Notes under the pieces: model-generated
Database searches by the model: none
The model's input: only the letters and a program-made list of their open reading frames with translations
Told to the model about the DNA's origin: nothing
From: Xenococcaceae cyanobacterium MO_167.B27
GTDB taxonomy: Bacteria; Cyanobacteriota; Cyanobacteriia; Cyanobacteriales; Xenococcaceae
NCBI GenBank assembly: GCA_030065935.1
Contig: JASJCP010000036.1
Span: 1 to 38,207, forward strand
DNA length: 38,207 bases
Direction of reading: 5' to 3'
Translations under genes and position numbers: made by a program
In this document: piece by piece, positions 8,043 to 16,369 of the stretch
How the letters are laid out: each line of letters opens with the position of its first letter
Position numbering within the stretch: position 1 is the first letter of the stretch

Positions 8043-8132
8043 GTATGTCAAAACTCATAGAGGCTCGCTATATATAATGACCTTGTTGCAGGATGATTAA
8101 TCATATTGTAAGTATCAGTGAGGAATAATAGG

Positions 8133-9182
8133 GTGAAGTTTCAGGAGATTATTCAACAACTTGGGGACATTGCCCAAGATAATAGCTTAATTACTCAAGG
8201 ATCTTGTAATCCTGACATTGAAGGGGTTGCAGCTATCGACGAAGCAGTTTCAGGACAAATTAGCTATATCGAAGGGGGAAAATTTGCCCAGTATCTTAAC
8301 ACTACTGATGCTACTGCTTTAATTTTGCCGACCGATGATACTTTAAAAGCTCAAGCAACAGCTAGAGGAATAGCTTGGATCGCTACAGCTCAACCTAGAT
8401 TAGTTTTTGCTCAAGCGATCGCCCTATTTTATCATCCCTATCGTCCTAATGCTGGAATTCACCCCACAGCAATTATCTATCCCACAGCAGTCATTGGCAA
8501 AGATGTCTATATTGGAGCTTATGTGGTTATTCAACAAAATGTGGTTATTGGCGATCATGTTGCTATTCATCCCCAGGTAACAATATATCCCGATGTAGAA
8601 ATTGGCGACAATACAATTCTCTATAGTAATTGCACCATCCAAGAGAGAAGTAAAATAGGCTCAAACTGCGTAATCCATAGTGGTGCGGTAATTGGTGCAG
8701 AAGGTTTCGGCTTTGTCCCTACTGGCTTAGGTTGGTACAAAATGGAACAGTCTGGTTATACAGTGCTAGAAGATGGGGTGGAAATTGGTTGTAATACCTG
8801 TGTAGATCGCCCTGCGGTGGGAGAAACCAGAATTGGACATGATACAAAACTAGATAATCTAGTACAGATCGGACATAGTTGTCATATTGGCTCGAATTGT
8901 GCGATCGCAGCCCAAGTAGGTTTAGCAGGAGGGGTAAAAGTCGGCAATGGAGTATTATTGGGGGGACAAGTAGGAGTAGCGAATCAAGTTATTATTGGAG
9001 ATGGTGTAATTGTCACTGCTCAATCAGGAGTAACTCACAAAATAGCAGCTAAGAGCATCGTTTCTGGTACGCCAGCAATGCCAAACAAGATATATCTTAA
9101 AGCTATGGCAGTATATAAGCGATTACCTGAAATTTATCAGATGTTTAAGGAATTTAGCCAGTATTTAGCTAAATTACGGTAG
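8133..9182 (+). CDS. lpxD: UDP-3-O-acylglucosamine N-acyltransferase
   Basis: A left-handed beta-helix acyltransferase of lipid A synthesis that adds the N-linked acyl chain to UDP-3-O-acyl-glucosamine. From the GTG at 8133 it has 349 residues, usual for the family. I prefer this start over the GTG at 8118 because GAGGAA (8119-8124) is well placed and the family begins MKF-like (here VKFQEIIQQLG). Seen: an N-terminal uridine-binding domain (to about 100), then long hexapeptide repeats (GKDVYIGAYVVI, GDHVAIHPQV) with the His of VQIGHSCHIG (about 245), the likely catalytic base. The stop overlaps the convergent glycosyltransferase gene by 9 bases. Confidence 0.93.
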   Translation: MKFQEIIQQLGDIAQDNSLITQGSCNPDIEGVAAIDEAVSGQISYIEGGKFAQYLNTTDATALILPTDDTLKAQATARGIAWIATAQPRLVFAQAIALFYHPYRPNAGIHPTAIIYPTAVIGKDVYIGAYVVIQQNVVIGDHVAIHPQVTIYPDVEIGDNTILYSNCTIQERSKIGSNCVIHSGAVIGAEGFGFVPTGLGWYKMEQSGYTVLEDGVEIGCNTCVDRPAVGETRIGHDTKLDNLVQIGHSCHIGSNCAIAAQVGLAGGVKVGNGVLLGGQVGVANQVIIGDGVIVTAQSGVTHKIAAKSIVSGTPAMPNKIYLKAMAVYKRLPEIYQMFKEFSQYLAKLR

Positions 9183-10829
9183 CCCATCAACTTTGTCAGC
9201 TTTAATTTGAAAGACATCATTGCTAAGTAAAGGCTCAATCATCAACTTTCTTTGATCTGCCAAATTCTTAGCTTTGTCTAATAAGCTTTCAGAAGGTAGC
9301 CATAAAAAGATAGATCTAGAGTCGTCAACAATAGCTCCTTCGTTAAGATTATGATTTGGCTTAAGCCATAAAATATAATCTCTTTGTCTCAATAAAAACG
9401 CCAAAGACATAAAATCACCAAAACGCTGATCTGAGACAACTATTGCCTGATTTGAAGTATTAATAATAGCCTCAGCAGCAGATATTTCAGAATTTAATTT
9501 TGTTCCCCACCAGCTAGGAGACTGAAGATTAAACCAAGAAGCGGAAATAGCAATAATCAAAACAGAATATAAAATCACACCTCTAACAAAACCATAGTTT
9601 TTAGAATACTTATGTGACCCTATATAATTAGAACTTAAACCAAAGCCAAGGATGAGTAAAGCACCAACATAGCTAGGCAATAAATACCTAGAAATTGTTG
9701 ATTTTTGACCTCCCAAAAGCAAATCTGATACCATGAATATTCCACAAGGGATAATGCACAGAAGAGTTGGCAAAAGCCAGCCCCGCAAGGGATTCTTTGA
9801 GATCATTCTGAAAACTGACCAGGCAAGTAAAATAGCTACAGGTATAGCAAAAAATAACAATCGGATGTCTTGGCTTGGAAAAGGAGAAGAAAGGATACGG
9901 GTAATATTTTCAACCCATTTAATAATAAGTTCTGTCAAAGGTTTATCTTTATTAAGCCAATGAGTAGCTTTTTGCACCCAATAAAGACGAGAAAGAAACA
10001 ATATAAACCATGGCAGTAAAGGTAATAAGCCTACACCTAAAGCCTTAAAGTAATGTTGTAATTTCTGTTTATTTAAAAGATTGCTACTCGAAGGCGATAA
10101 ATCTGATGTTGTTTCAGAAGACCTTGTTTTTGGCATTAACCAATAAAATCTGAGCAGTATTAATACATAAAGACTATGTACTAGAAAAACAAAGCCCGAC
10201 AATAGATGAGTCCAAAAAGCTAATGAAACAGTGGCACTATAATAAATCCAGGAACGCCTTGTATCAAGACGTAATGCCCTCAACAACATGATGCTAGATA
10301 ACAAAATACAGACTATCCATAAACTGTAGGGGCGCGCTTCCTGAGCGTAGCGAATCATAATTGGCGAAACACAAGCAAGACAAAGTGTTGTGCTAGCGAC
10401 AGTAGGTGACTCAAATAGTAAGAGTGCGAGCCAATAAAATAGTGGCAAAGCTAAAATACTAACTAAAGCAGGAAAAGCCCGCATTGACCAAATTGAGCTT
10501 CCAAAAAGTTTAGCCCAAGCTCTGGTCAGCAAAAAGTATAAGGGGGTATGTTCAGGTTTATTTATCAAGGCAATTGATGTATCTATCCAAGACTGACCAG
10601 AGTTGACATCTAGATATTGAGAGAGGGTCTTAACTTGAATCGGCTTGTCAAGGACTACTTTTTTGATCCTTTCTGACTGATAGCCAGAAACCCGCATTGA
10701 AGTATAGATTTCATCTTCCCAATAGGGTTTAACATCTATATTCCCCAATCGAAATATAATTCCTAATACTAAAACTAGTAGAACAATACCCTTGAAATGT
10801 GAATTGCGTAAATTTTTCAAGTTAAACAT
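9174..10829 (-). CDS. Membrane glycosyltransferase, ArnT/PMT-like (GT39/GT83 type)
   Basis: About 551 residues from the ATG at 10829 (MFNLKNLRNS). Hallmarks: a first TM segment followed by a loop with PYWEDEIYT, which holds the acidic pair expected to bind the lipid-phosphate sugar donor and metal; the loop motif HTPLYFLLTRAW; and YAQEARPYSL, the conserved QEARPY motif of the superfamily. About ten further TM segments follow, then a soluble C-terminal region (from about 450). It likely transfers a sugar from a polyprenyl phosphate to lipid or polysaccharide at the outer face of the membrane. An upstream ATG at 10865 would add residues encoded by an IS-type hairpin, so I reject it. Confidence 0.8.
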   Translation of the reverse strand: MFNLKNLRNSHFKGIVLLVLVLGIIFRLGNIDVKPYWEDEIYTSMRVSGYQSERIKKVVLDKPIQVKTLSQYLDVNSGQSWIDTSIALINKPEHTPLYFLLTRAWAKLFGSSIWSMRAFPALVSILALPLFYWLALLLFESPTVASTTLCLACVSPIMIRYAQEARPYSLWIVCILLSSIMLLRALRLDTRRSWIYYSATVSLAFWTHLLSGFVFLVHSLYVLILLRFYWLMPKTRSSETTSDLSPSSSNLLNKQKLQHYFKALGVGLLPLLPWFILFLSRLYWVQKATHWLNKDKPLTELIIKWVENITRILSSPFPSQDIRLLFFAIPVAILLAWSVFRMISKNPLRGWLLPTLLCIIPCGIFMVSDLLLGGQKSTISRYLLPSYVGALLILGFGLSSNYIGSHKYSKNYGFVRGVILYSVLIIAISASWFNLQSPSWWGTKLNSEISAAEAIINTSNQAIVVSDQRFGDFMSLAFLLRQRDYILWLKPNHNLNEGAIVDDSRSIFLWLPSESLLDKAKNLADQRKLMIEPLLSNDVFQIKADKVDGLP

Positions 10830-10848
10830 GATAAACGCAGTTTGGTAA

Positions 10849-11200
10849 CTCCTTGCTTTTAGCAAGGAGAGGAAAAACAGTTAGACTGCTTTAGCAGTCT
10901 ATGAAATATGGTATGATACTTCGTGGTGGCGCAAGACTCAGTAACCTACAGAGGGCATGGGCTTGAAATCCCGCGAGAGCAAATATACCTGCAAAGAGCG
11001 CAAAGTTACCCTAGTAGATAGAGAATCAAGAGCGCGTAAACAAAAGAAAAAAGCAAAAGTAACCTGGCATAACTGGTATCTTTTTGATTCTAGTAGTTAG
11101 GATTAGTGGCTGTTTTGACTCAGCCGTGGTTGCTAAGGTTAAGCCTTGGTGGAACTAGAATATCTTTGCTTTAGTTTGATGGAGCGATAGCGCAGTCAAA
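10849..11200 (+). mobile_element. Putative miniature IS200/IS605-derived element or orphan omega-like RNA
   Basis: No coding frame. The left side has two tandem hairpins, CTCCTTGCT-TTT-AGCAAGGAG (10849-10869) and AGACTGCT-TT-AGCAGTCT (10883-10900), then an extended -10 TGG-TATGAT at 10909-10917. This is the same order as the left end of the TnpB element at 6746. The right side has GGTGGAACTAGAAT (11148-11161), like the GAAC..GAAT lead of the omega RNAs here, and an imperfect hairpin TTTGA...TCAAA closing near 11200. The interior (about 10920-11145) is GC-richer, purine-rich and unassigned. The ends may be a PATE/MITE-like shell, or the whole may be a structured RNA gene. Confidence 0.4.
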
Positions 11201-11457
11201 CGCACCTAAGAGACTGTCAAAACAAGAATCTATCCCACTAAGTTCCAAAACATAATAATTTGAAACTAATACCAAAAAATAAAAACAAGAATGGGACAGA
11301 TACTGTAAGGGCATTTGGTGAAATCCCCTTACACAAAAATCATCTGCTGCAAACATTATTTGAATTGGTATTATTTTCATTTAATAAAAATACGATCAAA
11401 TCTAGTCAAATGTAATTATATGTCTGATTGTGTCATAACTATTTAATATTTACTAAG
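11201..11457. other. Gene-less AT-rich stretch
   Basis: A 69-codon open frame on the minus strand (11171-11380) has no recognisable motif and begins without a good ribosome site, so I do not call it a gene. It runs from the IS-like element to the terminator palindrome at 11458. No other structure was seen. Confidence 0.4.
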
Positions 11458-11481
11458 AAACGCGGTTAATTAACCGCGTTT
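11458..11481. terminator. Perfect 24-base palindrome downstream of hemH
   Basis: AAACGCGGTTAA joined directly to its mirror TTAACCGCGTTT. It lies 57 bases past the hemH stop (hemH runs leftward). The A/T-flanked GC stem suits a factor-independent terminator on either strand. Confidence 0.65.
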
Positions 11482-11537
11482 GTGTTTTGATATTTCAGTT
11501 CGGGATTTGGCGAACGCGTTTCCTGCATCGTCAAAAG

Positions 11538-12701
11538 TTACATTAAGCCGACCATGTGTAGAGGACCATTACCACTAATTAACTCTAAAATTAGAGCCAG
11601 AAAACCCAACATAGCTAAACGACCATTCCAGACTTCTGCTGCGGTAGTCATTCCCCATTGCCATTTTTCTTGAGGATACATCTTCATATTCTCTTGAGGA
11701 TGGGTTACTTCCTCAAAAGTACAAGGAGGTGCGTCAAGAGACTTGATAACTAATTCTGCTAAAGAGTTAATAAAGCCAGGATGAGTATTTAAGGCTGGAA
11801 CACGATGGAAATTTTCGATTCCTGCTTCTTCAGCAATTTCGCGATACTCAATATCTATTTCTTGAAGAGTCTCAATGTGTTCAGAAACAAAACTGATAGG
11901 AACTACTACTAAATCTTTGATTCCTTGGGCTGCTAATTCTTGTAAAGCATCCTCAGTGTAGGGTTGTAACCATTCTACAGGACCGACACGACTCTGATAA
12001 GCCAGAGTATGCTTATTACTCCGCCCTAAAGTTTCCATTATTAGACGGGTACATTCTTCGATTTCTTTTTGATAGGGATCCCCAGCTTCTTCAACATAGC
12101 TCATGGGGACACCGTGCGCGCTAAAGAAAACATGGGCTGCTTCAGGGTTCTCAAATTTATCTAATTCTTGAGCAATTAAATCTGCCATTGCTCTGAGATA
12201 CTGAGGATTGTTGAACCAAGAAGGAATTAAAGTGTATTTAACATTTTTTAGAGTAGTATCTGTTTCCCACATTTCTTCAAGGACGCGGAAACTAGAACCA
12301 CTAGTACTAATAGAAAACTGAGGATATAAGGGTAAAATTACTAACTGTTCTATACCATCTTGTTTAATTTTAGCGATCGCTTCCTCGGTAAAGGGATGCC
12401 AATAACGCATTCCAATATAAACCTTAGCGGATTGCTCCAGTTCCGCTAATTTTACTTCTAAGGCTTCTGCTTGAGCTTCTGTAATCTCTCTTAGAGGAGA
12501 ACCACCACCAATTTCGCTATAGTTTTCTTGAGACTTTTTAGCTCTCAGGGTAGATATTAACCAAGCTAAAGGTTTTTGAAGTATTTTTACTGGCAAGCGG
12601 ATAATTTCTGGATCTGAAAATAGATTGTATAAGAATGGGCGGACATCTTCAATTTTGTCTGGTCCACCTAGATTTAGTAATAAAACCCCAACGCGCCCCA
12701 T
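11538..12701 (-). CDS. hemH: Ferrochelatase with C-terminal chlorophyll-binding-like (CAB) helix
   Basis: A 387-residue enzyme that inserts Fe(II) into protoporphyrin IX to give protoheme. Seen: N-terminal [14 protein letters not shown], the GMRYWHPF segment near residue 97, [19 protein letters not shown] near 191 and the [17 protein letters not shown] segment near 266. The last about 40 residues carry a linker and one TM helix with the LHC/HLIP motif [17 protein letters not shown]. Such fusions are characteristic of cyanobacterial and plastid ferrochelatases, and the tail is associated with membrane and pigment binding. The ATG at 12701 gives the family-typical start. It is divergent from the methyltransferase at 12814, with a 112-base shared promoter region. 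Confidence 0.96.
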   Translation of the reverse strand: MGRVGVLLLNLGGPDKIEDVRPFLYNLFSDPEIIRLPVKILQKPLAWLISTLRAKKSQENYSEIGGGSPLREITEAQAEALEVKLAELEQSAKVYIGMRYWHPFTEEAIAKIKQDGIEQLVILPLYPQFSISTSGSSFRVLEEMWETDTTLKNVKYTLIPSWFNNPQYLRAMADLIAQELDKFENPEAAHVFFSAHGVPMSYVEEAGDPYQKEIEECTRLIMETLGRSNKHTLAYQSRVGPVEWLQPYTEDALQELAAQGIKDLVVVPISFVSEHIETLQEIDIEYREIAEEAGIENFHRVPALNTHPGFINSLAELVIKSLDAPPCTFEEVTHPQENMKMYPQEKWQWGMTTAAEVWNGRLAMLGFLALILELISGNGPLHMVGLM

Positions 12702-12813
12702 AATTTTTATAACTTACACTTATTGTTTAGTTTCTTTACTAATTTTAACAATATCTCTTTCAGAGAGTTTCTCATTGTCAGAATATACAGAACTTAACTA
12801 AGGAGAACAAAAG

Positions 12814-13437
12814 TTGGCAACATTTCTTAGAACTTTGAGTTATCAATATCAATGGTTGTATGATGGAATTTCTCGTTTCGCAGCATTAAGTGTTGGGGGA
12901 GAAAAACGATTTCGACAATTAGCACTAGATAATTTAGAGATAGCAAAAGATACAGAAGTACTAGATTTATGCTGCGGTGCTGGTCAAACTACCCGATTTT
13001 TGGTTAATTATAGCGAGCGCGTTACGGGTTTGGATATTTCTCCTGTGGCTTTGGCTAGAGCCAAAAAAAATGTCCCCCAAGCTAATTATGTTGAGGGTTT
13101 AGCACAAAAAATGCCTCTAGATGATGGCACATTCGATCTTGTACATACTAGCTCTGCTTTACACGAAATGACCCCAGAAGAGTTGAAGCAAATCTTACAA
13201 GAAGTATATCGAGTCTTAAAACCTGGAGGAATTTTTACTTTAGTTGATTTTCATTCACCAACAAACCCCCTTTATTGGCTTCCTGTAAGTATCTTCATGG
13301 AATTGTTTGAAACTGAAACAGCTTGGCAATTTATCAAGACGGATTTAGGAACACTATTAACTAACCAAGGTTTTGAACTATTGCAGCAAAATTTGTATGC
13401 TGGGGGGAGCTTGCAAGTAATTCAAGCTCTCAAGTAA
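12814..13437 (+). CDS. Class I SAM-dependent methyltransferase (UbiE/MenG-like)
   Basis: A 207-residue protein starting at a TTG (12814) with a good AAGGAG 9 bases upstream. SAM-binding motif VLDLCCGAGQTT at about 50-61, VTGLDISPVAL at about 70-80, the FDLVHTSSALHEM segment (about 110-122) and VLKPGGIFTLVDFH (about 137-150), all in the order expected of UbiE-type enzymes. Substrate not determinable; UbiE relatives methylate quinones, and cyanobacterial homologues of this size are mostly uncharacterised. It is 71 bases upstream of the HAD phosphatase gene, possibly cotranscribed. Confidence 0.85.
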   Translation: MATFLRTLSYQYQWLYDGISRFAALSVGGEKRFRQLALDNLEIAKDTEVLDLCCGAGQTTRFLVNYSERVTGLDISPVALARAKKNVPQANYVEGLAQKMPLDDGTFDLVHTSSALHEMTPEELKQILQEVYRVLKPGGIFTLVDFHSPTNPLYWLPVSIFMELFETETAWQFIKTDLGTLLTNQGFELLQQNLYAGGSLQVIQALK

Positions 13438-13508
13438 TTATAGTCGTGATCAGTAAAACCGCTCTCATAAATTTATACACTGTCCAACTTACTCACTAAT
13501 CGCACATA

Positions 13509-14039
13509 ATGTCAAAAAAACTGTTATTACAACCAGATCTAATCTTGGGAGACACTGTAATTAATCTCACTCCCGATATTCTAGAACGACACTACATAAA
13601 AGGTTTAATTCTTGATGTAGATGAAACTTTAGTCCCCCTCAAACAAACCGAAGTTTCCCTGGATTTAAAACAGTGGGCAGAAACCATGAAACAAGTTGCT
13701 AGTATTTGGCTAGTGAGTAATAACTTAAGTCAAAACCGAATTGGTAGGATTGCTCAATCTCTGAATCTCCCTTTTATCGCTGGAGCAAAAAAGCCCTCTC
13801 GTCGCAAACTACAACAAGCTGCAACAGCAATGAATTTAACAGTAGGAGAAGTAGCAATGGTTGGCGATCGCATTTTTACTGATGTATTAGCAGGAAATCG
13901 TTTAGGAATGTTTACTATTTTGGTTGAACCCATGGTAGATCCTGCGATCTCTGCTCGTTCCTATCCCATTCGTGACTTTGAAGTTTGGGTATCAAAGAAA
14001 CTAGGGGTATCTTTGAATAGTGACGTTCTCCCACACTGA
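13509..14039 (+). CDS. YqeG-family HAD phosphatase (class III)
   Basis: A 176-residue HAD protein. The nucleophile motif reads LDVDETLVPL (about 36-45, DxDxT with the second Asp as acid/base), motif II is the Ser of WLVSNN (about 70-75), the Lys is in GAKKPSRRKL (about 96-105), and motif III is VGDRIFTDVLAGNRLG (about 120-135). YqeG-type proteins are putative phosphatases acting on phosphatidylglycerol phosphate or other substrates; the activity here is inferred. The last seven codons (SDVLPH and stop) lie in sequence that looks like the end of a decayed insertion element running on the other strand, so the native C-terminus has probably been replaced just after the domain. Confidence 0.88.
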   Translation: MSKKLLLQPDLILGDTVINLTPDILERHYIKGLILDVDETLVPLKQTEVSLDLKQWAETMKQVASIWLVSNNLSQNRIGRIAQSLNLPFIAGAKKPSRRKLQQAATAMNLTVGEVAMVGDRIFTDVLAGNRLGMFTILVEPMVDPAISARSYPIRDFEVWVSKKLGVSLNSDVLPH

Positions 14040-14400
14040 CCGCTTGTGGTACAGTCTGGGCTTCCTTAACTCGCGATAAGGTATTCCTGGTTGTTTCCAT
14101 TTCTGGTTTTTCACCACTTGCCTAGATATATGCAAGATATATCCCCGGGAGACCGATTGCCCAGGCTGTTTCCGTTCCCCAGCGTCCCTGGGTACAAGTT
14201 TCAAAATGATCCCTTCTTACAAAAAGTGCTTCGGGGGGGAAAGCCGATCCGCTGTCTCTTGAATTCATTTCAAGAGCTTGTAAGCGGGAGCCCAAGACCG
14301 CATTTTTGCGCTTATTACGGCAAACATTTTACACAACCACGCCCGCCTCCAAACCGAGACCGTTTCTTGGCTGCAACCCCAGATGTTTGATTTTCAAGGT
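14020..14400 (-). mobile_element. Decayed IS200/IS605-type DNA, right end at 14020
   Basis: Read leftward, a hairpin of CCCAGACTG (14060-14052) with CAGTGTGGG (14038-14030) is followed by AGAACGTCAC ending at 14020. This is the layout of the TnpB right ends elsewhere in the window (hairpin, then about 8-10 bases ending TCA-A/C). The rest to about 14400 is GC-richer than its surroundings, with short open frames on both strands but no TnpB motif that I can align. The outer boundary is uncertain. Confidence 0.35.
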
Positions 14401-14784
14401 GCTGCGATGGGATGGATTTTTGATTTACTACCGAACTTAGGGTCATCGCCCCCTACTGTTACGCTCTGAAATAATTGTACAACACCTGAAACTATTGCTA
14501 TATAAAGATTCTGTATAAAAACTTACTCTTAGAACAATAAACTTTGCCCCGACTTTCATCCGCACACCGATGCTTCCCATACGGATGTTCCCGCTTCCCG
14601 TCGGGAAAGCTAACCGCTAACTTGTTTAACAAAATTAATCTTTCTTATAATTAGTAAATATAAAGAAAACATTATGAAACACTAAAAATTGGGAAAAGTT
14701 TGAGATTCTATATCTTAGTTGAAATGGGGTCAGCCAATATAAAGACCCTAAACATAAAAAATACACTCATCATAATTTAGTTGG
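14401..14784. other. Gene-less stretch with small inverted repeats
   Basis: Contains a hairpin with CATCCG...CGGATG arms (about 14558-14588), a TTCCCG-TCGGGAA-like hairpin (about 14596-14611) and then AT-rich sequence from 14630. No credible ORF or tRNA. A plus-strand terminator-like hairpin closes it at 14785, so a small transcript could come from here. Confidence 0.4.
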
Positions 14785-14822
14785 GGCATCGTTAGACTTA
14801 TCTAGCGGTGTCTTTATTTTTC
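14785..14822 (+). terminator. Terminator-like hairpin with T-tract on the plus strand
   Basis: GGCATCGTTAGA (14785-14796), loop CTTA, TCTAGCGGTGTC (14801-14812), pairing over 12 positions with G-T wobbles that are valid only in plus-strand RNA, then TTTATTTTTCT. No plus-strand gene lies upstream for 740 bases. It also sits at the 3' end of the leftward permease gene. Confidence 0.5.
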
Positions 14823-16240
14823 TAACCAAATCGTAGGGTAGTAAAAATAAATCGAAAGATGAATACTGCTGCTAAAATCCAAGTTACCAAGGGTACTTCC
14901 TGCGCTCTCCCACTAACGAGCTTGGTGAAAGGATAGAGAATCAAACCAGCCGAAAGTCCTTCTGCAATGGAAAATCCGAAGGGAATAAAAAAGATGGTAG
15001 CAAAAGCTGGTATAGCTTCAGTTAAATCTTCCCACTGAATATTTTTTACACTAGTCATCATTAATACTCCCACAATGGTTAAAGCAGGAGCAGTAGCAAA
15101 AGCTGGTATGGCTTCAAAAATAGGGACAAAGAGTAAAGCAACCAGAAACATAACCGCAGCAACTACAGCAGTTAAACCCGTGCGCCCTCCTTCTGCAACA
15201 CCAGAAGCGGATTCAATAAAAGTGGTAACAGTAGAAGTACCTAAAATCGCTCCAGTAGTAGTAGCAACTGCATCTGCGGTAAGGGCTTTATTCGCGCGGG
15301 GTAATTCTCCATTCTCGTCAATATATCCTGCTTGAGTACTAATTCCTGCTAGAGTACCGATGGTGTCAAATATATCTACAAACAAAAACACTAGCAGTAC
15401 AGCAAGAAAATCAATGACGTTACTACTATTAATTCCGGAAAGTCCAATAATAGCCTGTCCGAAAAGATGAGAGGGAAACTCAGGGATATCAATAATTCCT
15501 TTTGGTGCATTAGCTACTCCCAAAGCCCAACCTAATAGGGAAGTTCCGACAATTCCCGATAAAATAGCACCTTTGATCCGCCTAATCATCATAAAAGCGG
15601 TTAAAAATATACCAAAAGTTGCTAATAAAGTTGCTGGCTCTCGAAAACTGCCAAAAGCTGTTTTAGTAACTTCATTAGCTACAATTAAACCAGCCCCACC
15701 TGTATCCGTAGCACTTGCTAGACCAATATAAGCTACAAACAATCCGATTCCCACTGTTGTGGCTGTTTTAATAGCATTGGGGACAGCAGCAATTAAATGA
15801 CGACGAATATCGGTTAAAGTAAGAGCAATAAAAATTAAACCTTCAATCAATACCGCAGCTAAAGCAGTTTGCCAATCTATTCCCAACCCCAACACCACGG
15901 AATAGGTAAAAAAAGCATTAGTCCCCATTCCTGATGCTTGGACAAAAGGATATCTCCCATAAAGTCCCATTATTAAACTACCAATAGCAGCAGCAATCCC
16001 CGTTGCTACCACCAATTCAGAAAATAAATCCCCTGACTCTTGTAAAAATATCGCATCAGAGATTATCAAAGGATTCACCACTAAAATATATGCCATAGTC
16101 ATAAAAGTGGTTAACCCCGCAAAAACCTCCGTGCGGAAATTAGTGCGGTAATAATTGAACTCAAAGTAACGAGCTATTCCAGTTTCATCGTTAGTAATGG
16201 TTGTTTCTGGTGGTTCTAATTGACTATTGACACTCCCCAT
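14822..16240 (-). CDS. NCS2-family permease, AzgA/PbuG-like (purine transporter)
   Basis: A 472-residue integral membrane protein with about 12-14 hydrophobic helices. It matches the AzgA-like branch of nucleobase:cation symporter family 2. Seen: RYFEFNYYRTNFRTEVFAGL then TTFMTMAYILVVNP near the start, QASGMGTNAFFTYSVV (about 102-117), the LFVDIFDTIGTLAG segment (about 280-293) and ESASGVAEGGRTGLTAV (about 336-352). Characterised relatives import adenine, guanine or hypoxanthine with protons. The ATG at 16240 is the only sensible start, and both this ATG and the AAGGAGG ribosome site (16257-16251) lie within the right end of the TnpB element upstream, so the first four codons (MGSV) derive from the IS. 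Confidence 0.9.
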   Translation of the reverse strand: MGSVNSQLEPPETTITNDETGIARYFEFNYYRTNFRTEVFAGLTTFMTMAYILVVNPLIISDAIFLQESGDLFSELVVATGIAAAIGSLIMGLYGRYPFVQASGMGTNAFFTYSVVLGLGIDWQTALAAVLIEGLIFIALTLTDIRRHLIAAVPNAIKTATTVGIGLFVAYIGLASATDTGGAGLIVANEVTKTAFGSFREPATLLATFGIFLTAFMMIRRIKGAILSGIVGTSLLGWALGVANAPKGIIDIPEFPSHLFGQAIIGLSGINSSNVIDFLAVLLVFLFVDIFDTIGTLAGISTQAGYIDENGELPRANKALTADAVATTTGAILGTSTVTTFIESASGVAEGGRTGLTAVVAAVMFLVALLFVPIFEAIPAFATAPALTIVGVLMMTSVKNIQWEDLTEAIPAFATIFFIPFGFSIAEGLSAGLILYPFTKLVSGRAQEVPLVTWILAAVFIFRFIFTTLRFG

Positions 16241-16280
16241 AGCTACACTCCCTCCTTGCGTCGGTCGTTAAAGCTAGGGG
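16235..16280 (-). promoter_or_regulatory. IS right-end stem holding the permease start codon and ribosome site
   Basis: The 3' arm of the terminal stem (16244-16235) includes the ATG at 16240-16238. The loop contains AAGGAGG at 16257-16251, 10 bases before the ATG. Pairing is 9 bp with one bulged T. The structure could expose the ribosome site while partly hiding the start codon, so it may set translation of the permease. Confidence 0.55.
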
Positions 16281-16369
16281 ATTCTTGGTTCAACGAGTCT
16301 CCGTTAGGCGACAGGTGGGGAAGGGGGGAAATATCCAGATCATTAACTGGTAAGCTACCAAAAGACAAC

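Larger units (their letters stand above)
6746..8051 (+). mobile_element. TnpB-only IS200/IS605-type element inserted in an ABC gene
   Basis: The left end follows TTAC (6742-6745) and starts with six bases then GATAAT. Two hairpins follow, one imperfect at 6758-6770 and CGTCCT-TT-AGGACG at 6771-6784. The right end has GAAT (8016-8019), a hairpin CCCGC...GCGGG at 8021-8039, then GAGTATGTCAA ending at 8051. TTAC as target and TCAA as right-end cleavage motif match the known IS608 pair. There is no target duplication, as expected for the family. Removing 6746-8051 restores the reading frame of the host fragment. No tnpA is present, so mobility would need one in trans. Length 1306 bases. Confidence 0.75.

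Noticed and set aside
10325-10360. GCG-rich string in the glycosyltransferase gene as another inserted repeat
   Set aside because: It encodes the conserved YAQEARPYS motif of the family, so it is native coding sequence.
10920-11145. tmRNA, RNase P RNA, 6S RNA or a tRNA
   Set aside because: No acceptor stem, tag sequence or conserved core motifs of these RNAs could be read.
11171-11380. 69-codon minus-strand open frame
   Set aside because: No motif, no ribosome site, overlaps IS-like sequence; composition looks random.
13915-14390. Several 60-100 codon frames on both strands around the yqeG end
   Set aside because: They overlap yqeG or decayed IS DNA and show no recognisable protein pattern.
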